Positions 1 through 6,263 are shown, counted from the stretch's first letter. The stretch: 12,077 bases of DNA from Oligoflexia bacterium (GCA_903928955.1 CAIYTD010000012.1:1-12077), one strand, 5' to 3'. Notes: generated by a model not told the origin, from the letters alone. Numbers and translations: made by a program.

Positions 1-841
1 ATCGAATACTGGCTGCTCGAAGAAGCTCAGTCAATTCTGTAACATCTGTAACTGCCGCTAAAATTCTCTTTACTTTTCCATCTTCAACAATAGGAACTAA
101 TTCTATTTTTAATATTCTTCCTTTTAGATCTGACTCTAATTTTGAAAAATTCTTAAGTAAATCCCAATTCGTTCCTAGAAATACAACCGCTGAAAACTCG
201 CTAAAGGAGGAATGATTTAAATTAAGGACGTCACAAATATTCTTACCGGCGATATTTGTACCAAGAAGCTCTTCTGTTTTTTTTGAATAGTCTTTCTCAA
301 TTTTTAAATTTGAATCGTAGGTTAAGAACCCTTGAAGGGCACTATCTAAAATAGCCTGAATCCGATTATTTTGAAATTCAAGTTCTCGATTATTTACTTC
401 AAGAAGTACTGAAATTGAAATATCTTTTCCGATAACAGAAAACATTTTTTCTTGAAACTGAAAATTTCCTGCAATAGGACGAATAGTCCAAAATATTGCG
501 CGATTTCTATCATTTCCTCCACTTAATGGCAGTTCAAACTCCACTAAGTGATCTAATCCTTCTAGCTTCTCTTCTTTGATTAACGAGATCAGCCTTCTAA
601 GGTTAATAGTAAATATATCCCATTTATCGCTCGCAAAAATGTCAGAAATATTTTTCTTTATAATTTCTTCACGTGACCCCTGAAAGAGCAAACCTCCAAT
701 TAAATTTGATTTTAAGATACGACCATTCTCGTCAATTATAAAAAAAATATCTTTAAAGTCATCAATAACTGCTTCAAAATTTGCTTTAGACTTCTCTAGT
801 AAGGAAATGAGCGGATAACTCAAATTCAATTCTGAGGCCAT
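1..841 (-). CDS. Tandem PAS-domain sensor protein (N-terminal part; 3' end outside window)
   Basis: An open frame runs from an ATG at 841-839 to the left edge without a stop (280 codons), so only the N-terminal part is present. The start has a good Shine-Dalgarno (AAGGGG, 6 nt before the ATG on the minus strand). The translation begins MASELNLSYP and shows two PAS-like segments. The first (about residues 20-145) has the strand pattern IFFIIDENGRILKSN and ends in a PAS/PAC-like 'VIGKDIS'. The second (about 155-272) has GFLTYDSNLKIEKDYS and closes with 'AAVTDVTELTELL'. A short helical linker with 'NNRELEFQNNR' joins them. There is no signal peptide or membrane segment, so it is probably cytoplasmic. 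The output domain (kinase, cyclase, Hpt or other) lies off the window and cannot be named. The gene is divergent from the STAS/PAS pair starting at 951. Family assignment is from fold pattern; the ligand is unknown. Confidence 0.8.
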   Translation of the reverse strand, partial: MASELNLSYPLISLLEKSKANFEAVIDDFKDIFFIIDENGRILKSNLIGGLLFQGSREEIIKKNISDIFASDKWDIFTINLRRLISLIKEEKLEGLDHLVEFELPLSGGNDRNRAIFWTIRPIAGNFQFQEKMFSVIGKDISISVLLEVNNRELEFQNNRIQAILDSALQGFLTYDSNLKIEKDYSKKTEELLGTNIAGKNICDVLNLNHSSFSEFSAVVFLGTNWDLLKNFSKLESDLKGRILKIELVPIVEDGKVKRILAAVTDVTELTELLRAASIR

Positions 842-879
842 TAAACACCCCTTAATAATTCATTCATTCTCTAGAATAC

Positions 880-888
880 GTTATACCA
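880..888 (-). promoter_or_regulatory. Candidate extended -10 promoter of the divergent PAS sensor gene
   Basis: On the minus strand this reads TG-G-TATAAC, a five-of-six match to TATAAT with the upstream TG of an extended -10. The hexamer at a 17-bp spacing upstream is TTATTA, a poor -35, as is common with extended -10 promoters. It lies about 40 bp upstream of the ATG at 841. Pattern match only. Confidence 0.4.
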
Positions 889-910
889 CAGCAAATACAA
901 AATAATAAAT

Positions 911-938
911 TCAAGTTTTATAGAATAAATTCCGAATT
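911..938 (+). promoter_or_regulatory. Weak sigma-28 (FliA)-like site before the STAS/PAS pair
   Basis: TCAAGTTT at 911-918 is identical to the -35 element of the strong candidate before the receptor gene (7347-7354). It is followed after 12 nt by TCCGAATT at 931-938. The spacer is one base longer than the usual 11, and only the CCGA core of the -10 consensus GCCGATAA is kept. If used, transcription would start only a few bases before the ATG at 951, giving an almost leaderless message. Sequence similarity only. Confidence 0.3.
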
Positions 939-950
939 AAATTATAGGAC

Positions 951-1511
951 ATGTCTAACCCTATTATACTATACAAAAATGATAAAATGCGATTGGAAAT
1001 GGTTTTAAATCAGGCAAATATCGAAGTAATACCATTTGGAGTTATTGACCATTGTATAGATTTCTCTTGTCTCATTTGGGCCATAAATCATTCTACTTTG
1101 AATTCTAACAAAGTCATTTTCAACCTCATTTCACTCACTGGAATGAGTCTTGCGGGAGGAAATCTATGGCATAAAATGACTCATCAAATTAAAAAATCAG
1201 TAAAAATTGTTTATAAAAATATTAACGAATTCTTTTTAGATCAAGCTAACGCGATCAATGAAATGTGTGGACATGAATATTACGTGGAATCTCTAGAGGC
1301 ACCATTTCACTGCAAAAACTGCCAAATAGATTCTTATTATTTAATGTTAACAGAACAAATTCGGATTCATAATTTTAAATGGTTAGTCTCTCCGATGAAA
1401 TGCACAAAATGTAACGAAGTTTTGAAATTCTCTTGGATTATTGAGGATTATTTTAAAATTTTAGAATCTTCCCACAGCAAAAGTGAAGGTGTAAATTATG
1501 CCAATGGATGA
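951..1511 (+). CDS. STAS-like domain protein with C-terminal zinc ribbon
   Basis: This is a 186-residue soluble protein. Residues about 22-112 look like a STAS (sulfate transporter/anti-sigma antagonist) fold: a hydrophobic strand 'VIFNLISLTGMSLAGG', then 'LWHKMTHQIKK', a strand 'VKIVY', and 'FFLDQANAINEM', as in STAS proteins with the order fold-strand, 'S-hG', helix, strand, helix. The C-terminal part holds two CxxC knuckles (C121/C124 and C151/C154), 26 residues apart, which fits a structural zinc ribbon, ending in 'EDYFKIL'. I recall STAS proteins with this ribbon tail in deltaproteobacterial genomes, but the function is not known to me. The ATG at 951 is the first possible start, because an in-frame TAG lies at 945-947. 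The Shine-Dalgarno is poor: AGGA sits 1 nt from the ATG. The gene overlaps the next PAS gene by 14 nt, so the two products probably act together. The STAS call is moderate; the zinc ribbon is clear. Confidence 0.6.
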   Translation: MSNPIILYKNDKMRLEMVLNQANIEVIPFGVIDHCIDFSCLIWAINHSTLNSNKVIFNLISLTGMSLAGGNLWHKMTHQIKKSVKIVYKNINEFFLDQANAINEMCGHEYYVESLEAPFHCKNCQIDSYYLMLTEQIRIHNFKWLVSPMKCTKCNEVLKFSWIIEDYFKILESSHSKSEGVNYANG

Positions 1512-2001
1512 AAAAATTGAAAAATACATCCATCAGTGCAAATCCATCTTAGCTTCTACTTTAGATCCACTCTGTATTGTAGATAAATCTAATCATATCG
1601 TATACTTCAACTCTCTCATGCAAGTTTTTTTAGAAATCAATTCAAAAGAACTCCGAGAAAGCCCTAAATTTTGCGATCTCTTAAAACTTGAAATCTGTTC
1701 CGCCAGCTGCCAAATCATGGAAGCCTGCGTTCAAAAGGGAGAAAAAATTGAACATAACTGCACATTGGGAAAAAAAAATAATCAGGCTGTGAAACTCAGA
1801 ATGCATGTAGAGCCTCTCTATAACCTTGAATTAAATGAAAAAAATGAAATTATGGGGGCTATCATTCAAATCAGGGACATTACTGCCGAAGAGACTTTGG
1901 GACAAAAATATAAACTCTTAATCAGATCTGCTGCAGAAATTGTATTCAAAGCGAATGAACTACATAATATTAAGAAAGATTTGATTAAAATTTCTACTTA
2001 A
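1498..2001 (+). CDS. Small cysteine-rich single-PAS-domain protein
   Basis: The product is 167 residues with one PAS domain at about 12-132: 'DPLCIVDKSNHIVYFNS' at the front and 'IMGAIIQIRDITAEE' at the PAC end. It is followed by a short helical tail (133-167) with no kinase, HD, GGDEF or DNA-binding domain, so it must pass its signal to a partner. The PAS core carries C59, C67, C71, C77 and C88. The pattern F-C-x7-C-x3-C resembles a known PAS subtype in sigma-54 regulators and sensor kinases ('..pC..if....C...C.l...'), where the cysteines may be redox- or metal-sensitive; that role is inferred. The start at 1498 has GAAGGTG 6 nt upstream, inside the end of the preceding gene. A second in-frame ATG at 1504 is possible. 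The 14-nt overlap with the STAS/zinc-ribbon gene implies translational coupling. A run of nine A lies at 1770-1778. Confidence 0.7.
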   Translation: MPMDEKIEKYIHQCKSILASTLDPLCIVDKSNHIVYFNSLMQVFLEINSKELRESPKFCDLLKLEICSASCQIMEACVQKGEKIEHNCTLGKKNNQAVKLRMHVEPLYNLELNEKNEIMGAIIQIRDITAEETLGQKYKLLIRSAAEIVFKANELHNIKKDLIKIST

Positions 2002-2048
2002 CCCATAATACTTAAACATAAGCGTGAAAAATTAAAATAAATTTTGAC

Positions 2049-2073
2049 TATTTTTATAAATCAAATAAAAATA
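2049..2073. repeat. AT-only perfect inverted repeat upstream of the cheX-like gene
   Basis: TATTTTTAT (2049-2057) and ATAAAAATA (2065-2073) are perfect 9-bp arms separated by 7 nt, in the 114-bp gap between the PAS gene and the cheX-like gene. A TTGACT hexamer (2044-2049) lies just before it and TATAAA (2075-2080) just after, but these two are not at a standard promoter spacing. It could be an operator, a weak hairpin or chance in AT-rich DNA. No T-run follows, so it is not a typical terminator. Confidence 0.3.
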
Positions 2074-2115
2074 CTATAAATTATATGTTCATTTTTTAAT
2101 CGAAAAGGAGGCACC

Positions 2116-2502
2116 ATGGAAACAAAAAAAAAAGATACTCAAATTATCAAGACATTTGTTAATGGGGCCATCAAAATCATTAAAAATCATCATCTAATCA
2201 GTCCAAAAGCATTGGAAAAAATAAAAAAAAGATACGGACTTGGAATCAAAACCGATATTGCTTCAGTCGTTAACTTATCTAACGTTACTTTTAAGGGATC
2301 TATTGGCATTTTTTTTCCAAAACAAGTTGTTATTTTTTTAATCAGAAAAATGCTAAAACAAAACGCCTCCAACCTAAGCAGAAACCTTGAAAATGGAGAA
2401 ACTAACTTAGGTGTCAAATATATGACTATGAATCCAATAATTATATTACCATTTGCTACTAATTTTGGTATTTTTCATATTGAGAGCACGACTCAGAAAT
2501 AG
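2116..2502 (+). CDS. cheX: CheX-like chemotaxis phosphatase, internally shortened
   Basis: CheX/CheC-family proteins remove phosphate from CheY-P. This 128-residue protein has the expected N-terminal half: 'FVNGAIKIIKNH' (helix 1), then 'ASVVNLSNVTFKGSIGIFFP' (the 'G.iGl.g...G...l.fp' strands), then 'VVIFLIRKML'. It also has the expected C-terminus, 'VKYMTMNPIIILPF' followed by 'GIFHIE'. Between 'SRNLENGETN' and 'LGVKYMT' the usual stretch of about 30 residues (rest of the helix after E-x-x-N, 'G.a...L', strand and 'P.vi.G') is absent, and no other frame supplies it. The catalytic E/N pair would be at, or lost at, this join. The family normally runs about 150-160 residues. The start has a strong Shine-Dalgarno (AAGGAGG, 2105-2111). 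Codons 3-6 contain a run of ten A. cheY follows after 19 nt. It may be inactive or altered; whether it still folds cannot be told from sequence. Confidence 0.6.
   Translation: METKKKDTQIIKTFVNGAIKIIKNHHLISPKALEKIKKRYGLGIKTDIASVVNLSNVTFKGSIGIFFPKQVVIFLIRKMLKQNASNLSRNLENGETNLGVKYMTMNPIIILPFATNFGIFHIESTTQK
2124..2133 (+). repeat. A10 homopolymer near the start of the cheX-like gene
   Basis: Ten consecutive A residues follow the third codon of the cheX-like frame. Runs of this length are prone to polymerase slippage in DNA replication or transcription, and a change of one base here would end translation early. Variation is inferred, not seen. Confidence 0.6.
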
Positions 2503-2521
2503 GCTTAAGGAGAGAGATACG

Positions 2522-2944
2522 ATGTTTCCGACTGACACAAAAATCTTGATTGTAGATGACATGTTAACAATGAGAAAACTCGTTCGAAAATCTCTGCAAG
2601 GTATAGGATTTACCAATATCACAGAAGCTTCTGACGGAGAAGCTGGTTGGAATGAACTTCAATCCTCCCTTAAAGCGAGCATTCCTTATGCTCTAGTTAT
2701 CTCCGATTGGAATATGCCAAAAATGACTGGCATTGATTTCTTAAGAAAAGTCCGAGGCGACGCATTAACTAAAACTTTGCCTTTTATTTTGCTTACAGCT
2801 GAATTTGATCGCGACCAAGTAGTTGAAGCAATTAAAGCTGGCCTCAGCGCTTATATTACAAAACCGTTTTCGATGGCTATTTTATCTGAAAAACTTCAAA
2901 GTGTTTGGGCTCATGTAACAGCCAGCACAAATCAATCGAAATAA
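2522..2944 (+). CDS. cheY: Chemotaxis response regulator CheY
   Basis: This is a single-domain receiver of 140 residues. All receiver landmarks are present: the acidic pair D12/D13, phospho-acceptor D62 in 'SDWNMPKMTG', T92, Y111 and K114 in 'YITKPF'. 'VDDMLTMRKLVRKSL', 'GFTNITEASDGEAGWNEL' and the DWNMP box are close to motor-binding CheY of enteric bacteria (D57-W58-N59-M60-P61), so it is probably the flagellar-motor CheY rather than a generic receiver. The start at 2522 is preferred over an in-frame ATG at 2453, because AAGGAGAG (2507-2514) sits 7 nt before it and the extra 23 upstream residues are a hydrophobic/basic run outside the fold. It follows the cheX-like gene by 19 nt and is separated from cheA by a 330-bp spacer, so it may be transcribed apart from cheA. 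CheA (3275) should be its kinase. Confidence 0.93.
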   Translation: MFPTDTKILIVDDMLTMRKLVRKSLQGIGFTNITEASDGEAGWNELQSSLKASIPYALVISDWNMPKMTGIDFLRKVRGDALTKTLPFILLTAEFDRDQVVEAIKAGLSAYITKPFSMAILSEKLQSVWAHVTASTNQSK

Positions 2945-3008
2945 ATATCAACACCATTGCTTTATTCCAAAAAAATTATCTTTTATGACAAAAAGGTAAG
3001 TTGATATT
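2944..3008. repeat. Perfect 9-bp inverted repeat after cheY
   Basis: AATATCAAC (2944-2952, beginning at the last base of the cheY stop codon) pairs perfectly with GTTGATATT (3000-3008) across a 47-nt loop. It could be a stem in the cheY 3' UTR or the ends of a small element. There is no T-run after the right arm, so it is not a standard terminator. Confidence 0.35.
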
Positions 3009-3274
3009 CCAGCAGCTAAAGTATTTGCTCCTGAAACTCCTATTGCTTAGTTCTAGTCGCTAGAGCCACAGAAGATGCAGCCGAGTATACCTAATGCACG
3101 CTCCCTATTGCTTCTTTTTCGAGAAATAATGGATGAAGAAAGCAAAGAAGCTCTCACTTGATGTGACTTCAAATGACTCAAGCCCCCCAATCTCTCCAAA
3201 CTCCAAGATTATTTTTTATTTAACTTTTATTCTACTTTAGCCGATTCGGTATATGAATCTCTGGAATAATTTCT
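2945..3274. other. Non-coding spacer between cheY and cheA
   Basis: This 330-bp stretch has no gene I can support. All three plus frames are broken by stops within short distances, and the tiny ATG-started frames at 3129 and 3253 lack convincing ribosome sites. It holds the inverted repeat 2944-3008, three copies of ATTGCTT (2956-2962, 3042-3048, 3107-3113; the last two extend to CTATTGCTT), a C6 run near 3184, and the sigma-28-like promoter at 3221-3247. No intrinsic terminator for the cheX-cheY unit is visible. Confidence 0.6.
3221..3247 (+). promoter_or_regulatory. Sigma-28 (FliA)-like promoter of cheA-cheR-cheB
   Basis: TAACTTTT (3221-3228) and GCCGATTC (3240-3247) are separated by exactly 11 nt. 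Against the FliA consensus TAAAGTTT-N11-GCCGATAA each element matches 6 of 8. The expected start point, a few bases after 3247, would give a 5' leader of about 20 nt that includes TGGA/GGAA (3262-3266) as a weak ribosome site for the ATG at 3275. Chemotaxis genes are classic sigma-28 targets, so position and family context support the match. Confidence 0.6.
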
Positions 3275-5338
3275 ATGCAATTCGAAGATGAAAAAATAAT
3301 AGAGCAGCTAAAAAAGGATTTTGTCGATGAAGTATCTTCCTACCTAGAGCAATGCGAAGAATCTTACTTAAAGCTCGAACAACCTGAACTGAGAGTAGAA
3401 GAAATTAGTAAAATATTTAGATACGCACATTCCATTAAAGGATCTGGAGCCGCACTTGGATTTACTGATTTTGCTCATTTTGCTCATCTAGTAGAAGACT
3501 GCCTTGCCATCTTACGCGACCAGCCCAATCTAATTCAAACAGAAACCATTTCACTGCTTTTAAAAACAACAGATGCCCTAAAAGTCGGAATCGAAAAAAT
3601 ACGACAAGATGATCAAGAACCTTGGATTGTGGAAGACTTAAAGCAGGAACTCGTTCAACTCATTCATAAAATGGAAGGAAAAGAAGCTGCACCCCCTGCT
3701 CCTATTCTGGCTACTCCTGCTCCTGCTCCTACTCCGGTTACTATTGTAAGTGCACCTGCTGCACCACTGGATCTTGAAATCGACTTCATCAACGATCCTA
3801 GATTTGCACCTAACCCAGCGATCGAAAAACTGATTATGAACAAGGCTGAAACGCCCGCAAATTGGAAAAATCTTGCAGTAGAAACTCAGAAACACCTATC
3901 GGAAGCTCCCATACCATTGCCTCCTAAGCCGATTCCTCAAGCTTCTCTTCCTCAGACTTCCGTTCCTGCTCCAGCTCTAGCTGCTACTCCTGTTACACCA
4001 TCCCAACTCGTAAAAAGCCCCCCTCCGAAACTCGAAGTAGTACCTAACGCCCCAGATCCAACTGCTAACTCTCAAAAAGAAGCCAGCTCTTCTGTTAAAA
4101 TCGAAATCGACCGGATTGATGGCATTCTAAATATTGTGGGTGAACTCGTCGTCATTAAAAGCCAGCTCATGAACCAATCAACTCGCTATCAGGGAGACTT
4201 AGAACTTCAATCCGTCGTATCGCTCATGGACAAAACCATTCGAGATCTTCAAGATAAAACTTTAACAATGCGAATGACTCCTCTAAAAAGTCTCTTTCTC
4301 AAACTTCAACGCACCGTTCGAGAACTTGCAATAAAATTAAATAAGTTAGTTGAATTTAAGGTTTCCGGTGAGGACACGGAAATTGATCGTAACATGGTAG
4401 AACTCCTAGGTGATCCGCTTCTTCATATTTGTCGAAATGCGCTCGACCACGGAATTGAGCTTTCTAGCGTTCGAAAAGCAAAAGGAAAATCAGAAAGAGG
4501 AACCATTTATCTTTCCGCTCGTCAAATGGGTGGCAGAGTCGTAATTGAAGTTCGAGATGATGGTGGAGGACTCAATACAGAACGCATCGTAGAAAAAGCA
4601 AAAAAAATAGGTCTCCTTCCGCAATCCCAGCTGATAGGAAGTCTTACTGCAAAAGAAATTCACAACATTCTTTTTGCACCCGGATTTTCAACTGCCGATA
4701 TCATCACTGATGTTTCAGGGCGAGGCGTTGGAATGGATGTAGTGCGAGCAAATATTGAAAAACTCCGAGGGACAATTGAAATCGAGAGTGAAAAGGGAAC
4801 TGGTACCGCAATGACCATCTCCCTCCCACTTACCACTTCTATCACTGATGGAATGTTAGTCGAAGTAGGTCATTCACCTTTTATTATACCCATGAATACT
4901 ATCCATGAACTTGTCAATGCCGGTAAAATGTCTACTATTGAACTTCATGTAGGACAAAAAGTACTCAATCATCGAGGTAAATTTCTACCCATTCTAGACT
5001 TAAGAGAGCTCCTTGCTAGAGAGTTAACTTCTGAGCAGCAAGAAAAAATGAATAGCACAAAAGAGAAGCTTGTCCAACGTGAGGATGACGTTGTAGTCAT
5101 CGTTGAAACGAGTAATCGATTTATTGCACTTCGACTAGAAAAAATTTTAGGACAAGTTCAAGTAGTTCTAAAATCACTAGGAGGAAGCTTTAATACTTCC
5201 AGAGGAATATCAGGAGCGACTATTTTAGGAGATGGAAAAGTAGCATTAGTTTTAGATCCTATTGGACTCTCAGAATTTGCCGCAGATATTGAAGTTCAAC
5301 AAAGAAGTCTCAAAAGATCTCTTGGACATGCTGCATGA
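3275..5338 (+). CDS. cheA: Chemotaxis histidine kinase CheA (no evident P2 domain)
   Basis: The product is 687 residues and cytoplasmic. P1/Hpt occupies about 1-130 with phospho-accepting H52 in 'RYAHSIKGSGAALGF'. Residues 135-272 are an Ala/Pro-rich linker with one short non-repetitive island (165-210), too short for the usual CheY/CheB-binding P2 domain. P3 dimerisation helices begin at about 273 ('VKIEIDRIDGILNIVGELV'). The P4 ATPase has the N box at 384-395 (HICRNALDHGIE), G1 at 428-432 (DDGGG), F box at 467-472 and G2 at 482-488 (GRGVGMD). The CheW-like P5 runs from about 521 to 665. It would autophosphorylate under receptor/CheW control and pass phosphate to CheY and CheB. The ATG at 3275 has a weak Shine-Dalgarno (GGAA, 3263-3266). 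Its stop overlaps the cheR start as ATGA (5335-5338), so cheA-cheR-cheB are coupled. Confidence 0.95.
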   Translation: MQFEDEKIIEQLKKDFVDEVSSYLEQCEESYLKLEQPELRVEEISKIFRYAHSIKGSGAALGFTDFAHFAHLVEDCLAILRDQPNLIQTETISLLLKTTDALKVGIEKIRQDDQEPWIVEDLKQELVQLIHKMEGKEAAPPAPILATPAPAPTPVTIVSAPAAPLDLEIDFINDPRFAPNPAIEKLIMNKAETPANWKNLAVETQKHLSEAPIPLPPKPIPQASLPQTSVPAPALAATPVTPSQLVKSPPPKLEVVPNAPDPTANSQKEASSSVKIEIDRIDGILNIVGELVVIKSQLMNQSTRYQGDLELQSVVSLMDKTIRDLQDKTLTMRMTPLKSLFLKLQRTVRELAIKLNKLVEFKVSGEDTEIDRNMVELLGDPLLHICRNALDHGIELSSVRKAKGKSERGTIYLSARQMGGRVVIEVRDDGGGLNTERIVEKAKKIGLLPQSQLIGSLTAKEIHNILFAPGFSTADIITDVSGRGVGMDVVRANIEKLRGTIEIESEKGTGTAMTISLPLTTSITDGMLVEVGHSPFIIPMNTIHELVNAGKMSTIELHVGQKVLNHRGKFLPILDLRELLARELTSEQQEKMNSTKEKLVQREDDVVVIVETSNRFIALRLEKILGQVQVVLKSLGGSFNTSRGISGATILGDGKVALVLDPIGLSEFAADIEVQQRSLKRSLGHAA
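3694..3737 (+). repeat. Ala/Pro-coding hexamer repeat in the cheA linker
   Basis: Repeated GCTCCT-like hexamers (Ala-Pro) encode the flexible linker around CheA residues 140-155 ('PAPILATPAPAPTP'). The units are imperfect, interrupted by ATT CTG and ACT. This looks like a low-complexity linker built by short-repeat expansion. Confidence 0.6.
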
Positions 5339-6261
5339 AATTAAAAAAAATAGAGTCTACTAGCTCCTATTTAACTAATGTTTTTGAGGAAATGCGACAT
5401 CTCAATAGAGATTTAATGAACGATCAAGTCGGCTTCATGCGACTCAGTAACTACTTAGGACAGCTGACTGGAGTAAGCCTTCCAAGTAACTTAAAAAATC
5501 ACGCTCTTATGGCGAATCGAGTCGGATCGATCTTAAAAACCCTAAAAATAAAAAAATATACCGAATATTTTAATATTTTACAGCAAGGAGACCCAAGACT
5601 TATTAATGAATTTATCTCTGCTTTAACCACACATACAACTCATTTTTTCAGAGAAGTAGCTCAACTTGATTTATTTAAAAAAATTCTTATTGAATATATA
5701 AAATCTAAAGAAAAAAGCAGTCAAACTGAAATTAGAATTTGGTGCGCTGCCGCCAGCACAGGCCAAGAACCCTACTCGCTTGCAATTATCGTAAAAGAAG
5801 TTCTCGCACTTCAACCTTTTTCAAGATGGAATGTAAAAATATTAGCTACTGATATTGATCTTGCGTCGTTAGAATATGCAGCAAAAGGAGTTTACACTCC
5901 AAATGATATTTCTAGCTTACCTGCTGAATTTCAACATTATTTGAGTGAAAAAAAAACTAAGGACATCTCATTCTACAGAATAGATCAAAAACTTAAGTCC
6001 ATGATTCGATTTGCTCCACTGAATCTCATGGATGTACATTATCCTTTTCAAAATAAATTTGACTTCATTTTTTGTCGAAATGTACTCATCTATTTTGAAG
6101 ATGCAGTTTCTACAAAGATTATCGGCCGCTTCGAAGACGCATTATCTTTCGGTGGGCACTTAATTGTGGGGGCAAGCGAATCTGGATACATAAAAAAATG
6201 CACTCTCACGCAGTTGGCACCCTCCGTTTACATTAAGAAAAATACTCCAGGAGCAAAATAG
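5335..6261 (+). CDS. cheR: Chemotaxis receptor methyltransferase CheR
   Basis: CheR transfers methyl groups from S-adenosylmethionine to glutamates on receptor signalling helices. The protein has 308 residues. An all-helical N-terminal domain is followed by 'TTHTTHFFRE' (98-107; the family usually has TTN-x-T-x-FFRE, so N is replaced by H), the SAM-binding 'WCAAASTGQEPYS' (136-148), 'ATDID' (171-175), 'IFCRNVLIYF' (245-254) and 'GGHLIVGASES' (273-283). These are the standard CheR motifs in order. An N-terminal extension of roughly 25 residues precedes the usual start of the family. Its ATG overlaps the cheA stop (ATGA), which fixes the start and implies translational coupling; no separate strong ribosome site is seen. 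cheB begins 2 nt after its stop. The expected substrate is the receptor encoded at 7417. Confidence 0.93.
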   Translation: MKLKKIESTSSYLTNVFEEMRHLNRDLMNDQVGFMRLSNYLGQLTGVSLPSNLKNHALMANRVGSILKTLKIKKYTEYFNILQQGDPRLINEFISALTTHTTHFFREVAQLDLFKKILIEYIKSKEKSSQTEIRIWCAAASTGQEPYSLAIIVKEVLALQPFSRWNVKILATDIDLASLEYAAKGVYTPNDISSLPAEFQHYLSEKKTKDISFYRIDQKLKSMIRFAPLNLMDVHYPFQNKFDFIFCRNVLIYFEDAVSTKIIGRFEDALSFGGHLIVGASESGYIKKCTLTQLAPSVYIKKNTPGAK

Positions 6262-6263
6262 AA

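Noticed and set aside
2044..2080. Sigma-70 promoter from TTGACT and TATAAA before the cheX-like gene
   Set aside because: The hexamers are 25 bp apart instead of about 17, so they do not form a standard promoter.
2380..2430. Frameshift as the cause of the missing CheX middle
   Set aside because: N- and C-terminal family parts are in the same frame with no spare DNA between them; the missing part is not found in another frame, so deletion fits better.
2453..2521. Upstream start for cheY adding 23 residues
   Set aside because: The extra residues come from reading the end of the cheX-like gene in another frame, and the ATG at 2522 has a well-placed AAGGAGAG.
3010..3050. Protein-like fragment DIPAAKVFAPETPIA ending in TAG, as a gene remnant
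   Set aside because: Fifteen codons after an in-frame stop, no start and no recognisable homologue; too short to support.
3052..3064. TCTAG-TCG-CTAGA hairpin in the spacer
   Set aside because: Five base pairs with no T-run; not distinguishable from chance.
3129..3161. Small ORF MDEESKEALT in the cheY-cheA spacer
   Set aside because: Ten codons, no convincing ribosome site, no recognisable motif.
3253..3291. Leader-peptide ORF overlapping the cheA start
   Set aside because: Twelve codons without a Shine-Dalgarno; it begins about where the predicted sigma-28 transcript would start, so it is probably chance.
3638..3895. Minus-strand ORF opposite the cheA linker
   Set aside because: Low-complexity Ser/Arg-rich product that mirrors the Ala/Pro repeat; shadow of cheA.
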